60,000 bases of DNA from Hydractinia symbiolongicarpus (taxonomy: Eukaryota > Cnidaria > Hydrozoa > Anthoathecata > Hydractiniidae), in NCBI RefSeq assembly GCF_029227915.1, contig NC_079888.1, forward strand, positions 4,787,001 to 4,847,000, given 5' to 3'. Positions 39,720 to 53,000 of this stretch are shown piece by piece. The notes beneath the pieces were generated by a model. That model was given only the letters and a program-made list of their open reading frames with translations. It made no database searches and was not told the DNA's origin. The position numbers were made by a program, and so were the translations under genes. How positions within the stretch are numbered: position 1 is the stretch's first letter; each line of letters begins with the position of its first letter.

Positions 39720-41965
39720 TGACTTTCACGATAAAAAAAAATAATAAAAATATCAACAAACATTTTCTTACCCCATCTCGTGAAAAAAAAATTATGAATG
39801 TCGTAACACCCTCCTTTGCTATGATTAATATATGTTCTGTGAAACTTTTTTGCACTTAAATATTAATGTTCTTATGCAGTGCTTAAAATAAATATTTGAC
39901 CACTGCCAGTCATACTGACCGTCGGAGATCCAAAATGGCCAGTAAAATTGAATTTTTCGGCGGTCAAATGTGATTCCTTGCATAACGGTTTCAATCACGA
40001 AGTTTGATATTTGTTCCACTCTGACGTTTTAAATTATTTTTAGCCTCCCTGATGAAGTACAAGTCCCATTGACCTACCTTCCAGTTGGTGTACTTCGTTA
40101 AGTGAATACACAATGAACGATAATTAGTCAACTTTGCTTACCTTGCGCTCATAAAAGCATGCTGCCTGGGAACTAGGTTGCACATGTTGGTGTCGCATTC
40201 GGCACTGCTGACGTAATTGCCGACGTAAAATACGAAGATACCAACGAAATTTTGTTGTGAAATTTGAATGAATGTCATGATCAAAAACGGTCTGTGTTAT
40301 TATGAAGAACGTATAGAGAACATTACAGTCGGCCCCTTTCCTTCATGCTGACACTCTTATGCTTGGCTGGTGCATTACACTGAGACTCGAACGAAAGACG
40401 GAAGACCATTTGGAACTATGCCACAAGTCAGTCCGACCTTCATCGTCACAGAGAATACTGCGAGAAGAGTGCGCACCCATGCAAGTTAAATATAACCAGA
40501 ACATTAGGTGTCCTGTACCTTAATACAGCTTTCGGACGAATGTTCTTGTGATGTAATACCAAAGAAAAAACATGTTGAATAAAGTTTAAAGAATCTTTTT
40601 AAAAGGGAAAAGAGAAATCAAATATATTGAGTAATAATAATAAAAAAAAATGTGTATCTTATTAAAAAGAAGTCCAGAAGTTCTGTCTCCCACACGACAC
40701 AGCAGGCAATGATTTAGCCCTGCCCTCGGTTTTGTGAGAAGAGATGTTCTGCGAAAACTCTAACAATTGAGTCTCCTGTACAGTTTTGCCTCATGTTAAG
40801 TTGTGCCAGTGACAAGCATTTTCGAAGCATGCCACCAGGGACTTCTGCGATATACAACCTAATGAATTCATCTCGAAACATAAAAAGCCAGTAACATTCG
40901 AAAAGAACAACAGGTGTTATTACGCAATGTAACGTATTGAATTTCTAAAAATAATTCATTTTTAAACGCATGTTTTTCATTCAAATTCCGAACTTTAAGT
41001 CATTTTTTTCTTTGATTTTCAGTATAGTAAATAATTACTTTATACAAAAGACATTTCAGGTGCGCATTATTGAAGTGACTAAAGTGTTTTTGGTGCGTGA
41101 TTGAAAACGCTGCTCCGTTGTCTATATGAAAAAATGTGTATGAATCAATGGTAAATAAATGTTAAGCGAGATATTCAGATTGTTATCTATTCTTCATAGT
41201 AGATAAATAATTTTTTTTGGCGAAACAAGGAATCGATCGCCGGTCAGTCTGGACGCTCATAACGTGATCCTGATAGTCAATTAACAAAATTCGGCGGTCA
41301 GTGACCGTTGACCGGCCGTTATTTTAAGCACTGTTATGAGATTGCGCAAAAAACATGAAAAGAACACTTAACTTTTTTATTAAAATAAATTTTGTGTTTT
41401 ATTATTTTAAATAGGAAAATAATAACTTGCTGTATAAATTTTAAAACAGCCTAAGTATAATCTGCTGTATATCTTTCAAAACAATGCAGATATATTCTGT
41501 ATAACTTTCGAAACAGCACAAGAATAATTCTTGCTATACAGCTTTCAAAACAACACAAAAAAACATTGATGCATAACTTTTGAAAACAAGTTTTTTATTT
41601 TTTTAGTGAGACAAATTATTATTATTTTTCCTTCACAACTAAAAAATATAAACTGCGTGCGTTATGCAAAAATACATAGAAAACGGTTGTCGTAACACCC
41701 TCCCCCATTGTTATTTTTTATCATTATTTTTTTGTTGTTGTTCCGACCATACACTGTTACTTTTCCATAAACTTTCATTAAATCAGACATTCGCTAGTTT
41801 AACATTCGCTAACACAAGCAAAACATACGTAGAAAAATATTCTTGTCGTAACACCCTCCGTTGTTGTTAATTTTATTTTTTTTGGTGTTCCGACCATTTA
41901 TACATTCTCGATAAAATTATTTTTATTTCACTGACCGACAGACCATAAACTACTATCTACTTCGC
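39720..41965 (+). repeat. Repeat family with GTCGTAACACCCTCC core, copy B (interrupted)
   Basis: Core copies lie near 39799, 41685 and 41850, with AT-rich sub-repeats (TTGCTGTATAA...AAAACA units, about 41420-41590) between them. Alignment by eye with copy A (12220-12960) runs through both flanks of the 39877-41333 transposon. The left boundary is uncertain. Confidence 0.7.
39877..41333. mobile_element. Non-autonomous DNA transposon, 1,457 bp
   Basis: Ends CAGTGCTTAAAATAA and TTATTTTAAGCACTG (15-bp perfect inverted repeats), with GACCG-rich subterminal repeats such as CTGACCGTCGG and TGACCG. It is flanked by TTATG on both sides (39872-39876, 41334-41338). There is no transposase frame. The CAGTG start recalls hAT elements, but hATs make 8-bp duplications, so the class is open. 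Copy A of the host repeat provides an empty-site comparison. Confidence 0.8.
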
Positions 41966-41999
41966 GCGTAGAACAAGTTAAGTTGGAGTCACCTTATTT

Positions 42000-44038
42000 C
42001 TAAAATCCAATCTCTAATAAAAATACAAGATGTAAAAAAAAATTTAAATGTAAAAAAACAAAAACAAAGACACAAGATTAGCTATATACACATCTATTGC
42101 TTAATATTTTTAATGTTATTCATGATGGTCACGATAGGATCGCGATAGAAAAACATTCAAGCGGTACTGTAAAACCATCATCAGTGCATATAAAATGTTA
42201 CTATGTTACAATTATTCAGTCAGTATATACAAAATAAAAGCATAATGGTCCTAAGAGATCAAAAAAAATAAACAGAAAAATAATTAACTGATCACGTCAC
42301 GCCATTTCTAAACAAAAGAAGCTTTTTTGAATCAAGTTGGTCATTTAATACGGGTTTTTTTAACGCAGTTATCGATGCTTCTAAATTTTTCTGTGTTTAG
42401 GGGTGCTGATAGAATAACCCTCCAGACAAATTGATGACCTGTATTGTTGAGCAAGTGTTTTTGCTTGTTCTGAATCTTTTTTAATGTCGTTATGCTCATT
42501 ATACCGTGTTATAACATTTCTTTTTGTCTCTTCAATATAAGTTGCTGTACAAGAGCACACTCTGTATATTTTACATGATGAATAGGGATTTCGTTCTTCA
42601 AGCGTTATTTAGTGTTTCAGGTTCTACATCATCAAAGTTTAATCCACTTAGGCAGGTGACAATGACAAAAATGCAATTTTTTTAAGTACATTTTTCTGCA
42701 GGCTTATTGTCTAGTATACTTTTTTAAAAAACATTCCTTTTTAAAAGAGAAGAAATGTTTAATTTAACCACTGGTGAGAAAAACAGCATACTAATTATTA
42801 AACACTCATAATTTAATTTACCCCCAAGTAATATGAAATTAAATGCGCCAGTTGAAGCTCGATGTAAATGTTAATTGTTTATTCGCTTTTAGTTTTTATG
42901 TTATACAATTTATGCTTTGTTGAACGTGTTAGGCATGATTAGTTGCTGGTCAATTTGACCATTCTTTATTTTTGTGTCCTGAAAATCAATTGTCAAATTA
43001 TGGTGGTCATTATTGACCATTGAACAGTTGTTACATCTGTTAAATGTCGGTCAAGCAAGAACTAAGTGCTAAAAGAATGGGCCAGAAATTATTCTGAAAA
43101 AGTTGGGAGAATTAAAACAGAATTTTTATTAGTGCTATGATTTTTTTAGGAAGCAGCTTTATAATTGTTTTCTTCTGGTTAGTGCTATTTTTTTTATTCA
43201 AGCACTTTTCTTTGTTTACACTTTGCAGTCTTGTCATTCTAACACGTACAATCGCATTCGCAGGTCTCCACACACACCTAAAACTAAGTTAGGCATGAGG
43301 TTTTCAGGTATTAATTGTATGCGTAAAATCCAAAATTGCTTGTGCAAGGTTTATTTTTTTTAAAGTAATTTATAACAAAAAAAAACTGCCTAAATTGTAG
43401 CTACGTAGTAAGATTATCTTTCACTGAAACAGTATAGTACAAGTGGAAAACAAGACAGTTATTGTCGTAACACCCTCCTTCGTTATGATTATTATATATG
43501 ATGGTGAGAGTATGGTAGCTACAATTTAATACTGCAAGACTATTGTTCAAATAGTTGTCTTAAAAGAATTAAAAAAAAAACGAAGGCATAATACGCTTGT
43601 TGCCTCTTCAGTTATAAAACTATTACATGCTTTCTTCTTGATGTTGATAAAAATTCACTATGTGAAATTTAATATTGCAAGACTGTTGTTAAAAAGACCA
43701 GTATTATGAAAAAAATTCATGCAAATAAAGGCAAAAACGCAAGTTTATTCTGTACAACTTTCAAAACAACACAAGACTACATAATCTTTGAAAACAATTT
43801 TTTGAGCATGCAAGTATTTTATTTTTCATCTTCACAGCCAAAATTACAAACTGCATTAGTTTAGGTTTTATTTTACAACTACTTGTCTATTTGATCTTTT
43901 GTAGTTTTAATACTTTTTTTGAACCTGTGCTTTTTTGTATTTTGCTCCATATAACTTCCTTTTGGCTAATTTTTATCTTTTATAAATCAGTTATATTATC
44001 TATGTAATTCTACTCAAACATTATATTATAAAGGTGAA
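42000..44038. other. Intergenic region upstream of UPF2
   Basis: Mostly AT-rich with no gene recognised. It contains a third fragment of the GTCGTAACACCCTCC repeat (43455-43860) and GGTCAATTTGACC/GGTCATTATTGACC motifs at 42950-43030. The UPF2 promoter must lie near 43900-44038, but no defined element is visible. Confidence 0.4.
43455..43860 (+). repeat. Repeat family with GTCGTAACACCCTCC core, fragment C
   Basis: AACAAGACAG-TTATTGTCGTAACACCCTCCTTCGTTATGATTA matches (in pieces) the innermost sub-repeat of copy A. It is followed by a GCAAGTTTATTCTGTACAAC-type segment and GAGCATGCAAGTATTT. Confidence 0.65.
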
Positions 44039-47000
44039 ATGGTAAAAGATGATTACAACAAGCAAGGTGGAAAAGGAAATGAAAGATCGCACAGATATAG
44101 TGTTGAGCGAAAAACGAAAAATGCTTTTGGGAAAACCAGTAACTCTGAGTATGTCTTTGTTTTAAATAAATTATTAAGTATACAAATTTAGTATACACCT
44201 ATTTCAGATCTTGGGTTTCCAAATTATTTTATTATTAACCAACAAATTGGAGAATATATACCAGACAATCAGCAAACAAATGTTTACATATTTCCATCTT
44301 TTGATTCAGTGAGAGTAAAGGCAACAAAGGGGAACTAGACGAAACAAAAAACAAGGAAGGTGAAAAACCTAAAGATGTGGAAGAAAAGCCAGTTGAAGAC
44401 AAACAGCAGGTGTTTATTCTTCTTCTCTGATTATCACTATAGTCTCTTATAATCAAGCATCTGAACAAGTCAAAAGCTGTAGATCACAGAGAAGGATTTT
44501 GCTGTTGCTGAATTGAAGAACAACAAAAAGTTTTAGGAACTTTTTAATTATTCATGGTTACAAAAAGTAACAACGAGCCCAGGGTCTTAACAATTTCTGC
44601 AACAAAAGCAATATAATAATACAACAAGCAAGGAAACCTTATGCTAATAACACATTTTTCATTCCACAAGACATTTTTTTAGAAAAATCTATCAATGCAT
44701 TTTCGAGGTGAAGCTTCAGTTGCCTTGTGTCATTATATATAGCTAAAAAAAGATGAATTAAATTTGAAACCTACAGCACCATACAAATTTGTTTTTGTGT
44801 TAGTGTGCACATAAAGCTGTGAGTATAATAAATGTTGCCGCATGAATTAGAATTTTTTAGTATTATCGGAACTTTTTATGTAAGAGCAGCAATATATTTT
44901 CATATTAACACTAATATAGTCTACGTTTGAGAGCACATGCCAAAACATTAAAAGTAAACCAAATAAAGATTTTAAGGACCAGCATAAAAAACAAAGTTTT
45001 ACGACTTATTATAAAATTGTGTTGTTTTTATGGTTCCAGACCTCTTAAATGTTAAAATAGTTTCACTCGTAGCATCACATTACAATACCTGCCTTTATTT
45101 AGGACGAATCAGAGAAGGAAAATAATAATGAAGAGGAAATGGAAAATATACGATTGGAGGAAGAAAAGGTAAACATTTCATTTTTCGTTTTTGTCTCAAC
45201 ACAATTCTTTGTGATTTTAAGATATTGCCAATCCCTTTTTACAGAAATTAGCAAGTGACACTAAATCAACTGCTGAAGAGAGGATAAACAATCGTATGGA
45301 CCTCCGAAAGAAAAACACGGATGCTCCACGTAAATCTTAATACAGTATTTATCTCCAATAAAATTCTTTATTTTGAATGCTATTTTATATTGATTTAATA
45401 GAAAACAGACCAGCAGAAGGATTCTTCAAGCAACTAGAATCATCAATGAAAAAGAATACAGCATTTGTTAAAAAACTGGTAAGAAAACAGTTTTCTTGAG
45501 CTGCCATAGCTGGTTTTTTAACCTGCCATAGTTCTCCCTTCTGCTTTAAAAATTGGAGGAGCGATCATGTTAATGGAATTTAGTTGAAGATATCAGATCT
45601 TCTCTCTCAAACTTTTTCTTTGTTTATTTCTTGAGTCAAGAGTTGAGGACATATTGAAGGATGGTGTAGTAGTATCATCACCAAAAAAGTTATTTTTCCC
45701 ATTTATTTACAGTTTTTAACGAAGTATACATTATAAATTCCTTCTTTTTTAAAAAAACTCTTTCCATTTCAAGATATTCACATTTAAAGTTTTTGACATT
45801 AATTAATTCTTCTGTAAAAATTTGCTTAAAAAGTGTTAGCCCGACAGAAACAATTAATATTGTTTTGTGTGATTTGGACTTGTTAAATGATATGGATTCA
45901 AACTGTATGTAACAATGTATGAGGGGTACAGAAACAAAATGAAAAGAATTAAGAAAAAAATTGAATATACCACTACTTTACTCATACTAAGTCCCTTGAA
46001 TTTTTTTTAATGTAACTCTGCCTTTGGTTGTTAGTTTATCATCATAAAATTTTAAAAATAAATTCATGTGACAAATACAATGCATTTGGATTCACACATT
46101 GGGAATTACAACTGCTAATTCAAGCCTGGTATTAAAAATCCCATTAAGATACCGTGACAAATTTTAGATATCTAAAAGCTTTTTTTTACTTCCATGGTCA
46201 TAGAAAAAGGGCCTTTTACATATCAAGAATTTCGGCTAGCATATTGTCTCAGAGAAATAACTGCATGTTTATTACTGGGTCTGTTTAGCGATCAATTAAT
46301 GAACAACAAAGAGAGTCATTAATTGCCGAATTCAATGCCTTGAACTTGAGTAAGTTTATCCAAGAAGCTGTAACATCAATTGTTGAAGCAAAACTAAAGG
46401 TATATATATTTATTTTTTATAAAGTTGGAAACATATTTTGTAACTTCTTTAAAAAAAACTTGTAAGAAGTTTTTGTAAATTTTTGTAAGAAATTTTTCTG
46501 CTTTTAATGTCTCATCTGTATAATGTTATGCTGTATTTTATCTCCATCGTCCTTTGAAATTAAAGAAAACACTTTGTTTTCTTTGATTAAACTCTTGTTA
46601 TGATAAAATAGTGTATTTCGTAAAAGAAAAATGTTAACTCCTTAAAAGTGGCAGGATGTTATAATTATTATGAGTAGTATGTAACTTAATGGAATATTTA
46701 GTTCCTTGTTTTTTTTTTCATTTTCTGTCTATTTATCTATCTTTTTTTTGTTTTAGGTTGCTGATGTCAGCGCTGCAGCATATATTTGTTCATTATTTCA
46801 TCAACGTTATGCTGACTTCACCAGCCTTTTTAAGCGCTCATTTATAAAACTTTTTGATGTTATTAATTGTAAGGAAGAAGAAAAGGTACAATGAAGCTTT
46901 TCCAAAAAACATTTACAATTTTTTTTCTGCAACTCAGTGTTTGGTATATTTTAACCTTTATTTGTACTTCCAAATAAATTCTAGGCAGGTAACATATCAC

Positions 47001-50000
47001 GCTTGCGCACTGCATTAAGATTACTTGGTGAGCTTGTCCTTGATGGTTTTTACAATTCGCTTGATGAAGGTGTTCAAATTCTTCTCAACACAATACAAGC
47101 TGTTGTCACAGCGGACAAAGTATGTAGTTTTACGTACAAAATTAGTTATAGTCTTTATATTTAAATGTTATCATATGTTTTTTTATTACTATTTGTTACC
47201 TTTTGTAGAACTCATTTACATACGCTCCAATCATATTAACAACCGTTAGACATTGTGGTGAAGATTTGGCAGGGATTGTCCCACGAAAATATAGGTCTGT
47301 ATTCAATTTTTTAATGAATGTAAGTTGAAACTCTATCATGCCTCAGCATTCACCTTTTGGCAATTGCCCACTGCCAACGTGAATTTGAAAGACTTGTATT
47401 TGTGTTTTATTTGGAAAGAATCTCTAAAAAAATCGAATTACTCTTAAAACAATTAAATGATATAATAGCAAGGAAATAGATAGATAGATGGATGTGCATA
47501 TTTTACATGACTAGCCTCACAAATGGCTTAGATGGAGAGTCCTAGAGCGTTTAATGCTCATTTTGAGCTACGCAAACCCAATTAGGGCCCGCAATCTACA
47601 TCTACTAGACAACTTCCAGCAACATCCAACGGCCCATACAGTGAGCCATCCCCTCAATTTCCCATACATAGCTTGGATTAGCCCCTGGGTTTGGTAACAT
47701 TCACTCGCCCATGTTGAATCGCCATGTTGAAATACGTTTGGTATCAGCAAATGCAAATCAAACAGATCAAACAGAGACAGAAAAAATGATTAACTAATCT
47801 TTTTAACAAATATGTATCTTTTTTTTAAAAGAAGATACATATTAACATTGTGTTCACTTGCGTATTTTTTCAGATCAGAACATTTGACAAGAGCTGACAA
47901 AAAAAAAGAAGTCATATTGTTAAGGGAGTGTAAAAATTCTGTTTGTAAAGGTCAAATCCTCTGTGTTCACTTAACAAAGACGCATTTTGTATTTCAGATG
48001 CTGGAAAGATAAATTAAACATAGACATTCCCATGCTTAAAGTAAGCTTTCTTAATGAATTGAATACCCAACTTTGTGTTCATATGTCACATTGATTTTGT
48101 CAGTAATTTTCATTTTGTTTTGTTTTCACAAGCATTTTGCAGTTGCCAGCCAATTTTTATTGACAAGGCTGATGATGAATAATTAAATTATTTTTTTTAC
48201 TAAAAGTTCAATTTTTTTTTGTATTGTTCCATTATGCAGGTACTCACCCCAGACCAACAGTCTATGTTTTTATGCTTGTTTAAAGAGTACTACGAAAGCA
48301 TGGCACAATATATTGTAAATATGCATAAAGATTTACAAAACAGAGACCGTCAAAATCGACAAACCATAGGAGTAAGTACATATTTTTTTTTCTTTTGCAA
48401 GGTATAGCAGGTATAGCATATATATTTTCCATTTCCCTTTTTTGTTTTGTTTTAAACGCCTTTTTCTTAATAACGCCCCTCTCTAATAAACGTCCCCCTT
48501 AAAATCAGGGCGTTTATTGGAGAAAATATGGCAGTGGACTTAATGTTTTGCTAATGTTTAGTTAAAAGGTGAATTACCAGTAGAACGCAAAGAAGCTTTT
48601 GAGAAAGCTCAAAAAGTTTTCGATAAACTTTTATCTTCTACTACATCTTTAGCTGTAAGTTACAAAGAAATTTATTCAATTTTTATAAAATGCTTGTTTT
48701 TATAATAATTTTTGTATTCATTGTTATTGTTGTTATTCAATACCAGGTCTTTTGATATCGTACATCTGCCATACAAATAAATTTTAATATGTTTTGGTGT
48801 AGGAACTGCTTGATGAAGATATGCCTGACTTGCCAGAAGATCGTAAGTCTTGTATTACTTTAAGTAAAAAATGTGTTTATTTTGTTTCCTTGTCGATACA
48901 AATAGCGTGAAATATCAGTTCCTGTGAAAGTTGGGCTGTGGTTCAGCCAAAATAACTGCTTAACTGCCATGACAGAGAGAAGTTGTTGCATCATGTATAC
49001 ATTATGTGGTTCAGCCAAAATAACTGCTTAACTGCCACGACAGAGAGAAGTTGTTGCATCATGTATACATTATGCTGTTTCATTATCTATCTCTACTGCT
49101 TTTAGAACTGGAAGAAAGAGAAGAACTTGGGACTGTCAATATTTTTACACCAGTTAGAGGTGTTGAGGTAAATTTGACCCTTATGTATAACGTATTGACC
49201 CAGTGTTTGCAGATATTTAATTCTTATTTATTGTTGCAGGACACAGTGTTATTGTAGCTCTACAAAGTCTTATGTTGATGGGAAAACTTATCTTTTTATA
49301 TTTCAGTATGATTCTGAAAACGGACTATGGGAAGATGAAGATACAAGAACATTTTACGAGAACGTGAAAGATTTGAAAGTATTGGTACCTCAGGTATTTA
49401 GATTCATTGTTTGGTCGTCATAAGATGCAAAAGATGTTATATATATCATTGTGGTGACCACTTGCTCAGGGATAGTAAAGTGAAATTTGACAATAGAAAT
49501 AAAACAAATAAGAAAACCGTCTTTTTTTTACCATGTAGCTACCAGTATTAAAGCGACCAAAGCTAAATATTGAAATTGAAATAAGACAAACAAGGGAATA
49601 TCATGATTATTTCACCTTACTCTGAATAGTTTATTTTCAAAAATTGTGTTGCATGTTTTTAAACTGAATTTTCTTAACCTATTTCTTACGTGTGCTTAAA
49701 AATATTTTAACAAAGTATTTAATCTTAAAACCATTTATGTTTTCTTTTAAGATTCTGTTTAAAGAGACACCAACATCATCGAATCAAAAGAAAAATCAAA
49801 AGCATGACAAAAAGAAAACAAAGGAAAGAAAACTTCGAGTAGATTGTAAGTTTGTAAACACGCTAGGTGCAACCCTCCGAATTTAGTAAAAAGTATTGTG
49901 ATGGAAAATTTAACTGTGTGTTGTATATAATTCCTTCTCCTCTGTGACAGTTAACACGAATTTTCTATTATGACATTTTGAAATTGAAAAAAGCCAGGAC

Positions 50001-53000
50001 TAGCTTTGCGGCTTAGAACCTCCTTTACTGAAGTTATTTTAAGTTTAATGTAATGCGAAAATGAAAAAGTTACATTCAGTTATTGTAAAAAAAATTTCTG
50101 GACAACTTAGGAATCAAAAAACAAACCAAAAAGCCTGCTGACAAAACACGACATCAGCAACTTTTTTGTAACAAATACTCAAGGATGTCATAGAATATGG
50201 TTGGGCATTTAAATTTTGAAAGTTGATAATTACAAAGTAAATCCAGATGCTTTGGTGGTAAAATTTCCACAGTCATTTAAGTTATGGTAAGCAATTATTT
50301 AAGGATGATTTGATTGATTTTTTTACTTACTTATCAATGTTACTATTTTTTAGTAAATGTTGATGATTCTATGGATTACAATGACTACGAAGAACTTGAC
50401 GATAATTATGAACAGGAAATTGTTGGTGATGGTAAGATTATTTCTAATGGAGACACAATATATTGTACAACACTTACAACAGTCCAGAAGATTATTTACA
50501 GATTTGTGTTATCCTTATTAATTTGTTTTGATTTCAAAACGTACACTGTCTTCATGTTGTTACAATTAGCCAGAGTTTTGTTCTGTCATTTAGACATAAG
50601 ACACTAGCTTGAAAATTTCACATCAATAAATTGATGCATAAATTCTCCTTGTTTCTGTTTTATCCCTTTTTTCTTTTAATATTTAGATGGAGACGACGAT
50701 GAGCCTGTTGTTGTTGGCATGGCAGCAGTAGCAGAAGCGTACTTTCAGAAGCTACCTACATGTGTTAATCGGGACTTTATTGACCAAGTAAATATATTGA
50801 AAACCATTTTTTTTAAAACCATTTTATTTAAAAAAAACTGCCCTCAGTCAAACCTTATTAATGTGTTGTTTGCTTACTTAGGCTGCAGAGGAGTTTATAA
50901 TGAAACTAAACACTAAAGGAAATCGTAAAAAATTAGTTCGTACTTTGTTTACAGTCAATAGAGTAAGGTAAGCCAGTGAAGATGCATATTTTGTAACTTT
51001 AGAGTTTTTGTGGCTCCTTGTTGCGAAAATGAGATCATTTGAAATAATCCAATCATTAAATGAAAACAGGTTGTTATTTGTGAAAATATTTGAAAAAAGT
51101 GTTTTCCTAAACACATTGTTAAGTCCTCTAATAAGAAACTTTCCTCTTTTGAATTGTACCACCACCAAATGTCCTTCACATCTTTCTCCATCCTCATAAG
51201 GTAAAAAACATAAGTATTGGAGCTTGATTAAAAATTTGTTGATTGTTTATTTAGGCTAGATCTACTCCCCTTCTATGCAAGACTTGTCTCTACACTTTCG
51301 CCTTGTTTACCTGATATTGCTACAGATTTAGTGTGGTTGTTAAAGGGAAGTTTCCGTTCACATGTAAGTTTTTGTTGGTATTTTGAAAATGGTCTAAGAA
51401 CTAAGGTTCCTGTAATAATCTTACCAAAATAAAAATTATTAGTTTTGATTTGCTAAGACCTGTATAGGTCAAGAATTCTGTTTCATTTTGTATAAATTTC
51501 AGTCATTCATTTAATGCATTCTTGTTTTTAATTATTAAGAACGACCCCCACTTTACTTCCTGCTGGTAATATTTATTGTAACCGGTTTTTTTTCAGTTAC
51601 GAAAGAAAGATCAAATGCATACAGAATCAAAAGTGAAGACAGTCAGATTTATAGGTAATAAACACATGGACCTAAATAAAATATGTTGCAATTATGTATC
51701 AATTATTACATTCAAAGTGCGCTTGTATAAATTCTCTAGATCATGTGTTTTAGGTGAATTGACAAAGTTTAAAGTTTGCCCAAAGGCAGAAGCACTTTAT
51801 TGTTTAAAGGTATCTTGAAAATTTATTTGATTAAAATTGTGTAATGAACAGTCTGTAAAATCCATGTTACCATGATAATTGGAATATTACAGTAATATTA
51901 CAGTATATTGTGTTTTACACTTACGAGCACAGTGTAAACATACCATTAGTTAAATTTGGTAGCCATGAAAAATTTTGGATGCTTTCATAATTGAAATCAA
52001 AATACAGGAAAATATCCTTTCACTCTCTTTGTGTTATCTGGTTTGTGAAAATAAAAGATTTTTTCATTACAAAAAATATTATTGAAAGGTTGTAAGTGTA
52101 ACCCCACCCAATAACACTTTTAACTAGCGTTGTCAGTCCATTTTGAGACGCAATAAACTGACTTGGGTGAAAAGCCAGCCTACTTAAATGTAGTTGCAGT
52201 TGGAGGGGAGGAAAAGCCAGCCTACAACCTAGAATCTCCAATGAAGTTTAGCTTACCTTTTATGCTGCTGCTATCTGTGGTATGCGTTCACCGAATCATA
52301 ATTGTAATCAGAAAACATGAATTACACATTAAACTGTTTCTTTTGCTATCCTACATGCTGAATCTAAACTGCTTTATCAGAGTGATTATATTTAGCTGCT
52401 ACTGGACAATTTTACTCATCACAATATTGACATGGCATGTAATTTATTGGAAACATGTGGTAGATTTCTTTACCGTTCACCAGAATCCTATCCACGGATG
52501 TCAGCTCTTCTTGTAAGTTACCGTAAAATTAATTTCATACTGTAGTAGGGTGCAATATGCCAAATAGCTACATGTTGAGTTTAATACAGCAATGTTATAG
52601 AATTGTTGCCAGTGCTAGTCACATGTTTCTTACTCGTATGTTTTTATCTAGCCACCACTTTCTCTTCTTTGAAGGAGCTTAAATGGGCATATGAAGTGAC
52701 CATATTTTAAGTATAGATGTTACAGCAACGGAACATTTTTTCTTTTACATTATGAACTCTACTGTGAAAAAGACTCTATTTGTTGAAGTTATGTGGCTGT
52801 TTGACATTACTACCGTCACTGCACCCTTAACAAGGTCTAAAAAATTTGAGGAAATTTTTTTTGAGAAATCTACGATCTGTTAGGACATTATCAAGGGCTT
52901 CACATTGGGTATTCTTTGTTGCTTAACCAAAAGAGATTGGCTGTCATTAAATGTTTAAAGCCTGTTTTAATTTCCTTTCGCAGGAACAAATGATGAGGAA

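Noticed and set aside
47873-47940. Possible extra UPF2 exon (SEHLTRADKKK)
   Set aside because: It has an acceptor-like AG but no matching segment in UPF2. Joining exon 47209-47294 directly to 47998-48040 gives the expected spacing and frame.
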